This document shows, one piece after another, positions 1 through 13,065 of a stretch of 64,000 nt of DNA. Numbering within the stretch: the first letter of the stretch is position 1; the number at the start of each line of letters is the position of its first letter. The notes under the pieces are model-generated. The model had not been told where the DNA came from. It saw only the letters and a list, made by a program, of their open reading frames with translations, and searched no databases. Location of the stretch: NCBI GenBank assembly GCA_016987375.1, contig PJRA01000048.1, positions 1,843,368 through 1,907,367 on the forward strand, given 5' to 3'. Made by a program: the position numbers and the translations under genes. The DNA is from Brachionus koreanus (Eukaryota > Rotifera > Eurotatoria > Ploima > Brachionidae).

Positions 1-1147
1 AATGTTGGTAGAAACAAAAAAAGCGAAAAGTCTACTATAACGGGATTACGTTAGTCTTCCTGCTTTGTCAGTTTAGTTAAACTAAACTTGACCGTAGAAT
101 ATTAACTATTATTATTATTATTATTAATACATGCTAGTATTTTTAAAATATATATTCTTCTAAGTATTCTCGAATACATTCCCAAAACCTACATATATAT
201 ATATACTGCAAAATTGGTAATAATTAAATCAAAATTTTTTTTCCCAAATTTCAAATAATTCAACTTGATTTTAAAACGACAAAAGATAAAAAATCAAAAT
301 TTGGTTATATTCTATGCAAGCAGACAAACTATGAACAAAATTTCACTTGCTTATATATAAAAATATATTTATAGTAAAGATTGTTTAAAAATAAAAAAAT
401 TTTTTGATTTAAATTTTTATTTTTATGAATTTATATTAAAAGCAAAAATAATAAAGTCTCTTCACACTCATCATACGTTTGAGATCTTTTTGTCATTTGT
501 GTTCAGTACACATTTTTGTTCATTTGGAGCCACTTTTTAGATATTTGGTACAATCTTTTCTTGATTTCTTCTTCTTTCTTTGCTTCAAAGCTAAATTTTT
601 TACCCACCGATTATTGCTGTAGGTGGCCATATATCCTGTCCATCCTTCATGTAAATTTTCGACGAATTTTATTTAGTACATGTTTTGTACAGCTGGTAGA
701 AGTCAAGCAAATCAGTCTTGATCCTATCAACTGTTGTAAAGATGAATTACTTTTAAAAAATAAAAGAAATTTATCTTACAATGATTAAGTCTATTCAACT
801 AAATATTTGTAAAATAATTTTTAATTAAAAGATTCCTTCAATAAACAGCAGTAAGTTAAGACCAATTACAGATTAATAAAAGATCTGCTGATAATTTGGA
901 TTTTTTTTTCAAACATTCAAAATTATCATTAGTATTGATAAATCCGCGCCATTATCACACAGATTTTTGCCAATATTTCAAAGCTTAAAGTTGAATAATA
1001 AAAAATAATAATAATTTTCAATTATATTTATTAATATCTTAAATTATGAATAATAATTAAAAAAATAAATTTAAATTTTCGATATGTAAATAAAAATAAA
1101 ACTAAATTTTACATTTCTTTTTCTAACAATTAACAAAATTATTTATA
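1..1147. other. AT-rich flank, no confident gene
   Basis: No gene can be supported here. There is a short ATT trinucleotide run at about 106-126. On the minus strand between about 725 and 520 there are two short coding-like stretches in different frames, described in the findings. The rest is low-complexity AT-rich sequence downstream of PCF11. Confidence 0.6.
106..126. repeat. ATT trinucleotide microsatellite
   Basis: About seven consecutive ATT units are directly visible. Confidence 0.8.
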
Positions 1148-4100
1148 TTAAATAGGCTCCATTTTTACCGGAGTCATATTTAGTTCCTGACTTTGATTTC
1201 CTTCGTTTTCTTCTTTGTTATCTTCGTAGCAAATTGGATGATAAATTTTGTTTTCGACACGGGTTGCATCTTTGAAATGCCATTCTTCCTTATCAGCATA
1301 CCAGAAAATTTCGAATGGGTCTTTACAAATTGCACAAAAGTCCTCAATATCATCAGTAGCAGGACAAGTCTTAGTGCCATTATCAGCAAAAATACTTCTA
1401 TTTATAGGTTCATCGGCCACAATCTGATTCCTTTCACCCACAAATTCTTCGTTATTTACATTAGCTGGATTGCTTACAATTTGTTCTTCACTTATTTCCT
1501 CGAACAGTACCCAATCTTTAAGTGTGTAATACCAAGGTCTTGAACGTGCTTTATTTATTTCTTCCTTTTCTCTTTTATTTTGTCTATAATGCCAATCCAA
1601 ATGTTTTGCATATCTACTACTATTTGATCCATTTGTAATTGCATTTTTGTTAAATCGATTGCCGCATTCAGAGCACTGATCGCCACTATACAAACTCTTA
1701 AAAGCAGATGTATATTTTTGTTTGAGCAAATCAGAATCAAAACTGGTCAAATCAGGAACTTTCATGTCTTCTTCTTTTTTTTCTGATTTATTTAAATCAA
1801 AAATCTTGTAGTCTTTCAATTTGTTGAATAAATCTTGAACATTTGGTGGCTGAGGTTTGGCAATAATATCAACTGCCTTTAATATACTTGGATCGGTCGG
1901 CATGGGTACCGGTTGATTCATCAAAGGAGGTGGCTTAACAGTTATAGGCTTTAATTCCATATAGTGGGCTTTTTCACAAAGTTCTTTGGGCAAACGTCCA
2001 AATATTTTTACATCAGGTGCCTCACCGTATATACAGACCAAATGAGTCCGATTTCCAATGTTTATCTCCCTTTCTGGCTTGTTAAACTGTAATTCGTAAG
2101 GTCTTCCGTCAATTATGACTTCAAATCCTGGACCACCCCAAGCTAATTCGTGAGCCCTACCATTTAGCTTAATACGAATGGCTTTATCAAATGGCACCAA
2201 ATAAGACTGGTTGTCTATGTAGATTTCCTTAGGCGGACCTGTAAATTTAATTATATGAAAATGGCCATTATCCATTTCAATGCATGGAACTGGTAGATCA
2301 TATCTCATTTTGCGTGGTATTCCGTCAATCATGATTCTTTTTGGCGGACAAACAAAGCTTATTTCATGTTGGTCATTCTCATCAGGTGCAAGTCTGGCTC
2401 TTAGTATACTAGGTCCATCTCCATAAGGGCCTCCATTTATAGTACACACTTTAAAATTATTAAAATACATATCCATTGTTCTACTATCAATGCTAACATA
2501 GTATTTTTTTACTTGATTTGTCATTGATGAAGCAAGAACAATCTGTTTTGGTGGCGAATCGGCTCTCAGCTGATAAGAAATTCCATCAATCCATAATTCA
2601 ATGCGTTTTCCCATATACATTAGACGAACCCGGCGTCCATTTAGCATTATCTCTTTGGTATTATCACCCATTTTAGCCACGCGCTGTTGATCAACTTTAA
2701 TATCTTTATTTTTGGTATCACAAAATATTTCATAGTCATGGTAATAGACTTTGATAGTTCGTTTAATATCAGGCTGTATTCGATATGAACGACCATCAAT
2801 AATTAACAAAGAGTCATTTGAATTTTCGTTTATGTAATCTTTAAATTTTATAGGTGGTAAATCTTTTAAATCATATTTTTCTTCTTCTTTATGCTCATTT
2901 ATTGCTAAATTTGCTATTTGAGGTACAGGCTGGGCAACTTGTGCTTGAGGAGAGGGTACTTTATTAATCGGTTCAGGAGTGAGCTCTTTCTTTGTTGTTG
3001 TTTCAGAATCTTTTAATTCTTGGTCTTTATTGGTTCGATTATTTAATATCGCTTGGTTTACTTTGGTTGTATCGAAAGCTTTGGCATTTTCGAGAATGCT
3101 TTTAACTAGATTAATATCAATGTTTGATATAAGTTTGGACGGTTCAGGAGTTGGTTTAGCAACAATTGGTTCACTAGAAGGTCTTGCAGACACTTGAGGC
3201 ATAAAGCGTAAGTCGACATCTTGATTTCCTTCATCCATTTTGCTCTCTTTTTCAACTTTTCTTGTTGGTTCTATCGAATTTTCGCTCAGTCTCATACGCT
3301 TAATATTTTCGGGTTTATTATCATTACGGTCTGTTATTGAATGCTTCAAATTAGATGTAGACACAGATTTTGCCACATTTGTTTCATTTGTTTTTTCTTT
3401 TCTAGTTTCTAGACTAGGACTTTTTGGAATTGTTTTCTTAGGCTGTATTTTTTCTTGTAAAGTCGGAGACAATTTCATTTTTTTGTTAAACTGATTTGCT
3501 TGATTTTGATTATTGTTGGTCAATTTTTTTTCTGTTATTTCACTTGCTTTTATACTATTTGTCTTGGTAGCTTGTTTAGTCATGGTTCTAACTTCTGAAA
3601 TTTTTTCATTTTTAGAAAGATTCATATTATTTTTTTGAACAATTTTAGCCTTGTTAGTTGCATTCGGCTTTACTGGCGACTTATTGTTAGCAGTTGTTTG
3701 AGCAGGAGTTTTTTTTACTGGTTGAGTCTTGGTAACTATTTTGCTACCAATGTTGTCCAATTCTTTTTCGAAAAGGGTTTTCTTCGTAGCGACAGACTTA
3801 GGCTCTGGTTTTTTTGCAACTGGTTGAGGTGCTGCGGGTGCTACCTCTCTTGCTGGTGGTGGTGTCGGCTTAACTACTGTGGGAACATAAGTCGGAATTA
3901 CTGCGGTTATTGGCCAAGCCGGATCAATCTTTTTTATTCGAACATCTAGATCATAGAGAGTCTGTACACTGAATAAATCAAGCCATGTTTGTCTTAGCTT
4001 GTACAATGCTTTTCGGTTATTTTCGTCTACCTTTAATTAGAAAAAACTTGAGCAATGAATTTATTTAAGATGAAAAAAGTTCAATAAGGAGACCAATTCA

Positions 4101-4659
4101 GGACAAGTGGCCGTTCTTATCAAAGTACCATAGGGGATATGTAAAAGGATTTTATAAAAAATATAAACTGATGGTTTTTTAATTTTTATTTAAATAATTA
4201 AAATTAAAAATATAAAAATACCTAAAAATTATTAAGAATTCTAAATTGGCTTACCGATTTAAAGACTCGTTCGAAAAGAGACACAATATTTCTTTCGAAA
4301 ATTTTTATATAGGACGTGTTTGTCTTGAAGTTCTTCATGATAGAGTCGATAAGATAAAGACCTAATATTTTAACTTCTGGCGGAACCTAAAAAAAATAAC
4401 CAGATATGAAAATTATGAGACTAAATGAGATTTGGTATACCTGGTCGATGTACTCTTCAATAGCCTTGGCTATGTAATTATCGCTCCGACAATAGTCTTC
4501 GGCAAGCATTGTCAAGGAAATAATTACTGGTTTCAAATTTTGGGTCAGATCGGCGAACAATGTCGCCCTGAAATGGGTATAGTCTTCTTCGTGGATGTTG
4601 TTCATCGAATGAGAGGTTTTCTCAAAAAGAAAGTCCCTTAAAGTGGATGATGTGTTCAA
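1148..4659 (-). CDS. PCF11: Pre-mRNA cleavage complex 2 protein PCF11
   Basis: PCF11 is a subunit of cleavage factor II. It binds the RNA polymerase II C-terminal domain and acts in 3'-end cleavage and transcription termination. Three exons on the minus strand: 4659-4441, 4386-4255 and 4030-1148, joined by GT..AG introns, give 1077 aa. Residues from about 25 to 150 form the CTD-interaction domain, ending in RQTW and then LDVRIKKIDPAWPI, which is diagnostic. A long Lys/Pro/Ser-rich linker follows, then a region of repeated short units of the type IDG-x-x-Y. Near the C-terminus lie two zinc-binding motifs: CSECG..HLDWHYRQN followed by RPWYYTLKDW, and CAICKDPFE..EWHF..HPICYED. All of these are expected of PCF11. 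The start could instead be the Met at 4605, just before the conserved domain. The introns of 54 and 224 bases are ordinary for this window. Confidence 0.95.
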
Positions 4660-7629
4660 AATGAAAAAAATTTCGTTTTGGATTTAAAAATTTTATTTTT
4701 TTTTAAGATGAAAAATTCAAGAATAAAATATGAAAATTTTTGAGTTCTATTTTATTTCGTTAAGTCTTTATTAATATATAAAAAAATATATATATATACT
4801 AGGTTTGTAGATCTAAATATTATTTTGAATGCTTTTATATGTGAAGGAAATTTATTTCAAATTGCAAATAAATCTAGAAAAATGTTCAAAAGCAAAATTA
4901 AGAGAAGATTTGTTCAAATTTTAATTTGACAAGCGTCTTTTGGCATATCAAAATTTTAGCAAAAAAATATTGATTAAAATTCATATGGTCACCATGATTG
5001 ATTTGTATCATATTTTCATTTTACCAAAAGTTTAATTTTAAATGAAGATTAAATGAATTAAATGCGATTTTATTTTTTTTTAATACCCAAGCCCAGATCA
5101 CATTTCATTATAATAAAATTAAAATTTTTATTCTTATTTAAAATTCTGATGAATTCTTTTTTTTTTCTCAATTCTCAAATCAAAGGACTTGAGTCATGGC
5201 GTATTAACACTAGAAGCACCAAACGAATCATTTGACTCGTTTTTCAAAATTTCCAAGTCTCATATTTCTAGAACATATGATAAAAATAAATTAATCTTTT
5301 TTGAATTATGTAGATTTTATTATTTATTTTATAAAAAAGTTATCATTGCGTAAAATGTGTATTATTTTTTTAAAATATCTTGGGTTAAAAAACATGAGAA
5401 AATTCTTCAAGTGTTAAACATTTCATGGAAACTGCTAAGCAACTCTTTCTATTTTAAAATTTTAAGACGCTTTCTTTTAATTATTAAATTCAAGCAAAAT
5501 ATTTTAAGCTAAAAATTGCATAAATCGAGAATTTTAGACTTTATTGAAAAATTTTATTAGGATTTTTCTAATTATTTTTATAGATTCTAATTTTAAATTG
5601 TAAACTTTTAATGCTTAATTATTTGGAAAAAAGTCTAATAAAAATATTCACCAAATCTTAAAAATTAAATTGATTTATTATTTTATTTAATTTCAAAATT
5701 GATTCAAATCCTGATAAAATAATAAAGTTAAAGCATTATATTGTTATGTTTCAACAATTAATTAAATTAACGTTTGGATGATTTTATGATTCAGTGAGTA
5801 ATTTTATGCAGAGCATGGTGCGATATGAAAGCTTGCATAAAATTAAGGATGAGAAGTGTAAGAGCGAATACAGAATGACTTATTGTGAAGTAAAATGCCT
5901 GTTTAAGATGATTTAGATGAAGTATGAAAATAGATTTTTCACAGTAGTTTGTCAACATATTCTTTAAAAACTGTTAGATGATGACGAAATGGTTTAAAGT
6001 TCAATCAAAATTTGTAATCAATTTAATATTATAAAGAAGTGACATCTATATAAATCCAAGTCAACTGTAAGTCCTTAGGGGGTTAAAGATAGTTTCAATT
6101 GAATCGATTAAAATCTCGCAACTATTTAAATCAAAATAACATTTAAATTTTTATTTAGAGAGGTTAAAGATAATTTTTAAATATAATTATTCATTATTAA
6201 TTTTTATTAAAATTAAATGGTCTTTATTAAAAAAAAGACGAATAAGTTAAAGTTTAATTTTTTCTTCATTCTAAATTAATGACATGTTATTCAGCTAATT
6301 TTATTATGTTTTTGATTATCTAAACAATTTTTTTTTCATCAAATTTCATTTTAAATTGAAATTTTTGAAGTAATACTACGATAAGTAGAGCTGACGTAAA
6401 ATTAGGTTTGGAATTTTACATAAAAAAATGTAATATTACCGTAATCTAAGTAAAATTATTTTTTAAAATTTTTCTTTTTTTAATAAAGTTTTCGAAAAAA
6501 ATTATTTTCACTTTTCAATAAATTAAAAAAAATTTAACGAATTTTAGATAAAATTTTTTTTTTACTTTTTCACTTCTTGTAGAGTAAAGGGTAATTACTT
6601 TTGATCTCCAGGTATAAAAATTATTTTTTGGGGTAAAAACTAGAAAAATAAAGAAAAAAAAGTTAAAAAAAATTATATTGCGTTTATTTTGTTTTTAGAT
6701 TATTTTTATTAATGATTAGACCATTCTCAGTCTTTTTGATTATTCTTTTGATTCCCTTAACAATTTATAGTTTAATTCTATAATTCTATAATTTATCTTT
6801 ATTTTACTTTCTTTAAATGATCAATATAATTTTAACATTTTGATGGTATAAAAATTATCTTGAAAACAGAAATATTTTAGCAATAAAATTTTTTTATTAT
6901 AAAAAGTTTTCAAGCTTTTGGAGGTGTAATTTTTAATTGTTGTAAAAAGGAAAATTTTCCGAATCCTACTCGTACTTTTTTTTTTAATTTTTAAAATTTG
7001 ATTTGAAAAATAAATTGAAATTTTAAGAAATTTTTGTTTATTATCAATTAAATCAATTGTCCAAAATCGTTTAAAATGGTTAATAAAATTATAAAACTAA
7101 AAATTCAGCAGTAAGTTAATCAATGTAAGAAAATAAATATGACTATGACAAAAGCTTTGATGTTTAAATATTTTTATAAAAATAATTATTATTTCGTTAC
7201 AAAAATTTAATTTAAATCCGATTAATATGGATTATTAAAATTTTTCCGTTTCAGATCCTTTTAAAAAACATAAAAAAAAAAAAATTTGCAAGATAAATAT
7301 TTGGCAAAGTAAAAATTCAGATCAAATTTCATTTTGAGAAAATTTTAAATGTGCAATTAAATTTCATTGCAGATTTTAAAATTCTCAAAGCTTTATTTTA
7401 CCAATTTTTTAAAATTTCGTTCTACATTTAAAATGTATAGATCAAAATTGAAAAATATTCAATATTTTTCTTTGCCAAAAATATTAAAATTACCATCTAC
7501 ATCATAAACATTGTTGACAGGTGCAATAACATTTAATTTATCAGTTGTCTTTGATTTTTTTGTTTTCAGAGAATTCTGTCTTCTAAAATCAGATTTTACA
7601 AGACCTTCAAAAAATAAACATTCAATTTT
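4660..7629. other. Intergenic, AT-rich, holds one TTAA-type element
   Basis: Nearly 3 kb with no supported gene. It contains one short non-autonomous element (5204-5417). The slightly less AT-rich stretch around 5760-5960 has no clean open frame. The rest is poly-A/T-rich filler. Confidence 0.6.
5204..5417 (-). mobile_element. TTAA-flanked miniature element, copy 1
   Basis: The left end reads TTAA followed by CACTAGAAGCACCAA. Next comes an imperfect hairpin, AACGAATCA / TGACTCGTT. The interior aligns with the copies at 10911 and 14915 in the opposite orientation. The right end is shortened and ends AGTGTTAA. TTAA targets and CACTAG-type termini fit piggyBac-like non-autonomous elements. It has no coding capacity. 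Confidence 0.75.
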
Positions 7630-9165
7630 TTAGAAATTAGATAAATAAAAATTAGTGCCTGTTATAATTGTTCCAATAAATAGAAAAACCAAAATAAATA
7701 TATTTCCAGCTAGAGAACCATAAGCGTAAATGATTCTTCCTTGGGAATAAGTAAAAATTAAGCCAAAAATTTGTGCGGACATATTGAGTAATCCACAAGA
7801 TGTGCCTTCACATATTGGATAGGTTATTTCAGATGCCAATTCAAAGCCCACCGGTAAGTATCCAGTCATAAAAAAACCAAGCCAAAAAGATGTTCCAAAT
7901 ATAATCCAAATATTTATTTTTAACGTAAACGTAAACAGAATCATTGCTAAAAAAGATCCCAAATAAACGACAAAAGTAACCAATCTGAAAAAATAAAATA
8001 TTTTAATATTTTTAATTTTTGAAATTAAATTACTTAAAAGCTTTTAAACGATCAAGAATAAAACCACAAATAATAGATCCAATCAAACCCGAAACAACTA
8101 GAATAAGGCCAATAATTCCAATATTTTCATTTTCATCGGTGTAATATTGAGATATTATAAGATTTAGAAGTGTTCCTATTGCATAATAACAGCCTGTATT
8201 TATCCCGTATGATAATAGAACTAGGATAAAGTTGAAATTTTTAACTAGTTCTATTATGGAATCTTTGAATATTTTAAAATCATTTTCTTCAGTTAAACAA
8301 TTTTTATTATTTCTAACTTCCCACTGAGCTATACTTGGAGCTTCTTGAGGTTGATCCTTGACAACTGTAAAAATTAGATGAAATTTAAAAATAAATTAAA
8401 ACCATAACTCACAAATTAAACAAAAAATAAATGTAAAACCGCATAAAGCAGCTACTGTGATAAATAAAATGTAAAAATTTCGTTCTATTGTGTCAATGGG
8501 ATCTGATTTTTTTAGCAATAATGGTGGTACTAAAAATCCAATTGCCGTACCTAATTGATTTCCAAAAACTCCGATCTATAAATTTCTTAAAATATTTATT
8601 AAAGTTTTTTTTTTTATTTTTAAATTTAATCTACAGATGTAGCTAGACCAATTTCTTTATGTCCAAACCATAAAGCTGATACGCGTGCCGGAATTCCTAG
8701 ACTGAATGCTTGAGCTATGGCACATATTGTCTGAGCAAGCATTGCCACTGGAAACAAGTCTTGTCGCACTGCTGCACATTTGATACTAGATCCAATAAAT
8801 GTTAATAAAATTCCAAGCGTACAGGATAATTTAAGTCCTTTACGGTCTAATAAAAACATTGTAGGAAATATTAAAGGTATATAGCAAAGCATATAAACCA
8901 TGGAAAACCAATTTACAGCGTCAATTTTTTGTGCTTCATTGTCAGGCAAACTTTCATTATAGTAAAATATTATAACATCTTGAACGATGTTATATTCAAT
9001 CCAATTAAATGCACTAAGTAAAGTAATCATTGAAAAAATCCCTAAAATAATCCATCGTTTTGGTTCCAGAATAATTGTTCGATTTTTATCATCTAATACA
9101 TAAAATATATTATCTATAGTATACAGTTTTAAAAAATTTACTTGATATTTCACTATTTTTTTCAT
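7630..9165 (-). CDS. FLVCR-type major facilitator transporter
   Basis: Twelve-helix major facilitator protein of the SLC49/FLVCR family; vertebrate members move heme, choline or ethanolamine across membranes. Exons on the minus strand are 9165-8635, 8575-8413, 8364-8034 and 7984-7630, with introns of 59, 48 and 49 bases, giving 459 aa. Family signatures read directly include WFSMVYML near residue 80, GNQLGTAIGFLVPP at the second exon start, LLSYGINTGCYYAIGTLL in exon 3, and FFMTGYLPVGFELASEITYP then EGTSCGLLNMSAQIFG in exon 4. The order and spacing match FLVCR1/2. I chose the ATG at 9165 because it is in frame and open; an ATG at 9183 is in another frame and soon meets a stop. Substrate cannot be told from sequence, and the family may have lineage-specific copies, so no symbol is given. 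Confidence 0.9.
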
Positions 9166-10186
9166 CAATTCCAGCCATCATTACTATAATTATCTTTTTT
9201 TTTTAAATAATAAAGATTAATAAAATTATTGTTTTAAAATCAATTTGGGTCAGGTTAAGAATGTGGAAATTCCATAAATAAAAAATCCTTAAAGTAAGAA
9301 TAACAAAGGTTCTTGAAAATTTAATTATTTTTTAATTCTATACAGCAAGTGTCTAATAAAGTAAAAAAAAAATTTGAGTTCTTTAATTTAGTAGATTAGT
9401 TAAAGCTTAGGCATTTACCAAACATTTAAGAAAAATGTCTCAAGTAACTAAATGTCAGTCATTTCTAGTCCTAAATAAGCAAATTTTTTTTTTGAATAGA
9501 ATTAATATTCTATAAAGATTTTACTTAGAACTTTGTTCACTCCCAAACAAAAACCCAGACTGGCGAATATTTATTATTGTTACAAGATAATGTCGAATTT
9601 ATCAAATAAAATTAATATTATCTTCATATTTTGATCATTCAAAGATATTTAGTGAATAAACAAAAATATTAAGTAATAAAATAAAATAAAATTATCAATT
9701 TCTTTTTTTTGCATTACCTTATCTTATTTTAGTCTATTATTCGACGGTAATAATTAGGAATATTTAAACTAATTTAAAGGTTTGAACATAAATTCTTTTT
9801 CAAATCGAAATTATCTTTTAGTTGAAGCAATAATTATAATTAAATATAACTGATAATCAAGTTATATAATAAGTTTATTATTGAATTTTTTAGTCTTAGA
9901 TTTCACTAATAGTTAAAAGTTTAAAAGTTTTTCTAAACTTTAATATAATGAGATGAAAAAAAAATTTTCAAATATCTAAATAAAAAAATTATTCATGTTA
10001 TTTATTCATATTTAATTATTTTAAATTGAATTAATCTTGAAAAAACATCTTCTATAAATTAAAATAAATATCATGTTACAGTGAACTTATCAAAAAATTT
10101 TTTTTTAAAAATGCTAGTTTTTTATTTTATTTTATAATCTATAAAATTCAAAGTAAATTAATTATTCTATCCAAGTGTTTTGTATT

Positions 10187-10640
10187 TAGAAATTCTGTAT
10201 CAGGTATTGAGTGGATTTGATATTGAGTGGTATTGAGGACAAGGAGTATGAAATGCAATTGTTGAAGATGGGGTTAATGAAACTAAGTGAAAGGCATGTT
10301 GGAGGAACTTTGATTGAAATGCTGTAGAATCTCATTATATATCAAAAGAGAAAGGAGTAATATTAAGAGGTAACATTATGAGAATTCTAAGAAAAAGCTT
10401 TCATGCCAAATTGAGAAACCAGTTATTTGACTACCCGATATGCTTTCTTTCGAATAAAGTGGTCCTATTTTGGAATAAGATTCTGATGGAGCTGTAAAGT
10501 TCAAATCAGTTCAAGTCTTCAAAAAAGATTTAGATAAATCCAATGGAAATGACTGCACCACACTGCTACAAAGTAGTGATCGGCTCAGAATTTTTATTTG
10601 GTTGTGGCAGAAATACTTCTTAATTAACTAACTAACTAAA
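10187..10640 (+). mobile_element. Non-LTR retrotransposon 3' end, decayed
   Basis: The plus strand carries remnants of a LINE ORF2 C-terminus in broken frames. The piece translating as DGAAVKFKSVQ-like then VFKKDLDK corresponds to the usual WNxLPxxVVxAxSVxxFKxxLD tail of CR1/Jockey/RTE-type elements. It is followed by a 3' tail of AACT tetranucleotide repeats (about 10624-10638). The sequence just before the tail, GCAGAAATACTTCTTAA, resembles the tail of the minus-strand relic near 30411, suggesting one family. Stops and frameshifts show that it is dead. Confidence 0.65.
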
Positions 10641-10910
10641 TATGTTTAAATTTTTTCTTCAATTATCACACTTTTTTTGGATCATTGCTAAAATAAGACT
10701 TGATCTTTCCTTTTTCAATTATTTTAGCCAAATTTTAGCTTACTGGTCTTAAAGCTAAATGATTTATTATATTCTTAATTTATATCCAATTTATTTAAAA
10801 AAGGAGTATCTATTTTTTTTTATTCATTTAATAAACGCCTTAGGCGATTTTAATGTTATTAGACCACAAATCCTAAAAAAAATAGCATAAAAGTTAAACG
10901 TTTGAGTTAT

Positions 10911-11118
10911 TTAACATTAGAAGCACCAAGCATTTTTTCACGTTTTTTTAAAAAAACTATAACAATTTTAAAAAGTAATATCATTGTTTAAAGAAAATTT
11001 TAAAATCTAGATAAATCAAAAAAGATATATTAATTTGAAAAATCTATACAAAAGATACGAGAATTTTAAAAATTTTTCAAACGAGTCAAAAAAACTCGTT
11101 TAATGCTTCTATTGTTAA
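10911..11118 (+). mobile_element. TTAA-flanked miniature element, copy 2
   Basis: The element is 208 bp between TTAA duplications. Its left terminus, CATTAGAAGCACCAAGC, and right terminus, TAATGCTTCTATTG, are inverted repeats. A subterminal AACGAGTCA / aACTCGTT hairpin lies next to the right end. It is about the same size and orientation as copy 3 at 14915, with which it aligns throughout. Confidence 0.85.
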
Positions 11119-11531
11119 TTGAACTCATATCAAATTGTATTAAATTTTTATTCAACAGGAAAAGCCACTAAGATTTGACACAATATTTGAGTACTGTTTA
11201 GCTGTTTTTTGGTTAGATTGTCGATATTTTTTCAATTTTATTAATAGTCTTTGCTAATAATGTTTTGATTTTACCAGTCCATCAAGCCAATTCCATTACA
11301 TACCTTGAAAATCAATGAGATTTATCCTAATAAAAATGAACCTAAAAAAAATAAATTAATTTATATTAATCTATAATAAGACAATTTTAAATTAAGTATA
11401 ATAATAACATGTATATATATATTAATATAAATAGTTATTTTATTTTTAATTAAATTTAAGACAAATAAGAAAGATCCTTTTCAAAACCATCTTAAACTAA
11501 ATTAAAATTTTCATAAAATCTAAATTTAGGC

Positions 11532-13065
11532 ATGAATTCTCTCCAACATTCGTTGATAGTTCATTACTGTAATACAATCAATTCAATTGATGTAAGTTCA
11601 GAAGTTCTAATTATTAAATCTCAGCATAGAGTCAATGAAATTGAAGATGACCGTCGAAATTTAATTGAAATAGTCAAATCAATTGAAAATAAAAATTTGA
11701 GAGAAGTTGAAATTAAAAATGAATTGAAAATTTCAAAATTTTGTTTTTTTATTCCAAACCAAGATTTAATTGGAAATTTGATAATTCTAAATCGTTATTT
11801 AAACAATCGATCAATTCAAAATATTAATTGCTCATCTCCAAATAAACATAACATTTATGAAATTACCTTATTCGAATTAATCAAAAGCAGAAAAGATGAT
11901 CTAGTTATTGATTTATCCATTCCAGAAAACAACTTTATAACCAGTTTGAACATTGATGGACACAATATGATAAAAACATTTTGTTCTAACACTTTAAACG
12001 AAATCAGAAATATAACAAATTTAGAGAATTTTTCCTCATTAAACTTGAGAAACGTTTTAATTCAGTCTGATGATTTTTTTTTAAGTAATTTTTCAGGCTT
12101 GAAATCGTTAACTATTCAATCATCTGAAATAGATTGTTCATTAAAAGTAGAGAATATAAATAATTTAGTCAATGTTGATCTTAGTTTTAGTAAAATAAAA
12201 ACAGTTAGCTTTAAAAATTTAATTAATTTAAAAGTTTTGAATCTTAAAGGAAATTTAATTGAATCAATAGACGACCAAATGTTCCAAGGTCTCGTTAAGC
12301 TAGAAGAGCTTAATTTAAAGTGCAATAAAATTCAAGCAGTTAATTCACATAGTTTAGATGATTTGGAGAATTTACTTAAATTAGATTTAAGTCAAAATGG
12401 AATGATAAAATTGGATGGTGATTTTAAAAGATTTAAAAGATTGCGTTTCTTGAATTTGGGACAAAATTTTTTTAATCATATAGAGTTAGACAATTTAACT
12501 AGTTTGGAGTATTTGAGTTTAGGAACTGTAAAATCTTTGAAGCTAAACTTGTTAAATGAATTAAAGTTTTTGGAACTAGATTGTGAGCATGTTCCTGACT
12601 TATCAAAGTTTATTTGTTTAAATTTTTTAGTGATTAAAAATGCAAAATATTTTGATCTTGACAAGAACCTCAAAAATTTAAAATTTTTGATTCTAAAATT
12701 TGATTACGATCCCTTTTTAAATGAGGCTCTTAATTTGAAAAGTATTGGGCAATTAAAACAAATGATTAGTATTAAAATAGAAAGCCCTAGTCTCTCTTCA
12801 TCATTTGATATTGATAAATATTTGAAAAGAACACTCAAAGATCGTGACAGAATTGAAATTGATACGGTCGAATTTGATCAGCATCGTAAAATTTTTATCA
12901 ATATGGTATTATCTTAAAAATATTTTCTTTTCTTGAATTTAATTTTTTAATTTTTAGCTGTCAAATGAAGAAGTGAATAGATTTTTACATGAAATACAGC
13001 TTTCATTTTCAAAAACAATTTATGATACCATACTAAATTTTATTATAATTTTCAAAATATACTAA
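11532..13065 (+). CDS. Leucine-rich repeat protein, no signal peptide
   Basis: Two exons, 11532-12905 and 12958-13065 (intron GTATTA..TTTTAG, 52 bases), encode 493 aa. The middle third carries at least seven LRR units of the form LxxLxLxxNxI, the clearest between residues 225 and 330 (for example LKVLNLKGNLIESI and LLKLDLSQNGM). The N-terminus is hydrophilic with no signal peptide or transmembrane helix, so a cytoplasmic interaction protein is inferred. The short second exon adds a helical tail ending in an Ile-rich stretch. No enzymatic or adaptor domain (NACHT, TIR, F-box) is visible. Function is unknown; LRRs indicate protein binding. Splicing into exon 2 is inferred from the splice signals; otherwise the protein stops three residues into the intron. 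Confidence 0.8.

Larger units (their letters stand above)
9169..11531. other. Intergenic with retroelement and miniature-element debris
   Basis: No host gene is seen. The stretch contains the 3' end of a non-LTR retrotransposon (10187-10640) and a TTAA-flanked miniature element (10911-11118), separated by AT-rich filler. Confidence 0.6.

Noticed and set aside
516..788. 90-codon plus-strand frame
   Set aside because: It begins at a non-ATG codon and its composition (runs of Phe/Ser/Leu) looks like the complement of the minus-strand coding-like stretch.
9137..9183. Alternative FLVCR start at 9183 with a 32-base intron
   Set aside because: That frame meets a stop, and the GTATAC..TATTAG pair would join in the wrong phase; the in-frame ATG at 9165 suffices.
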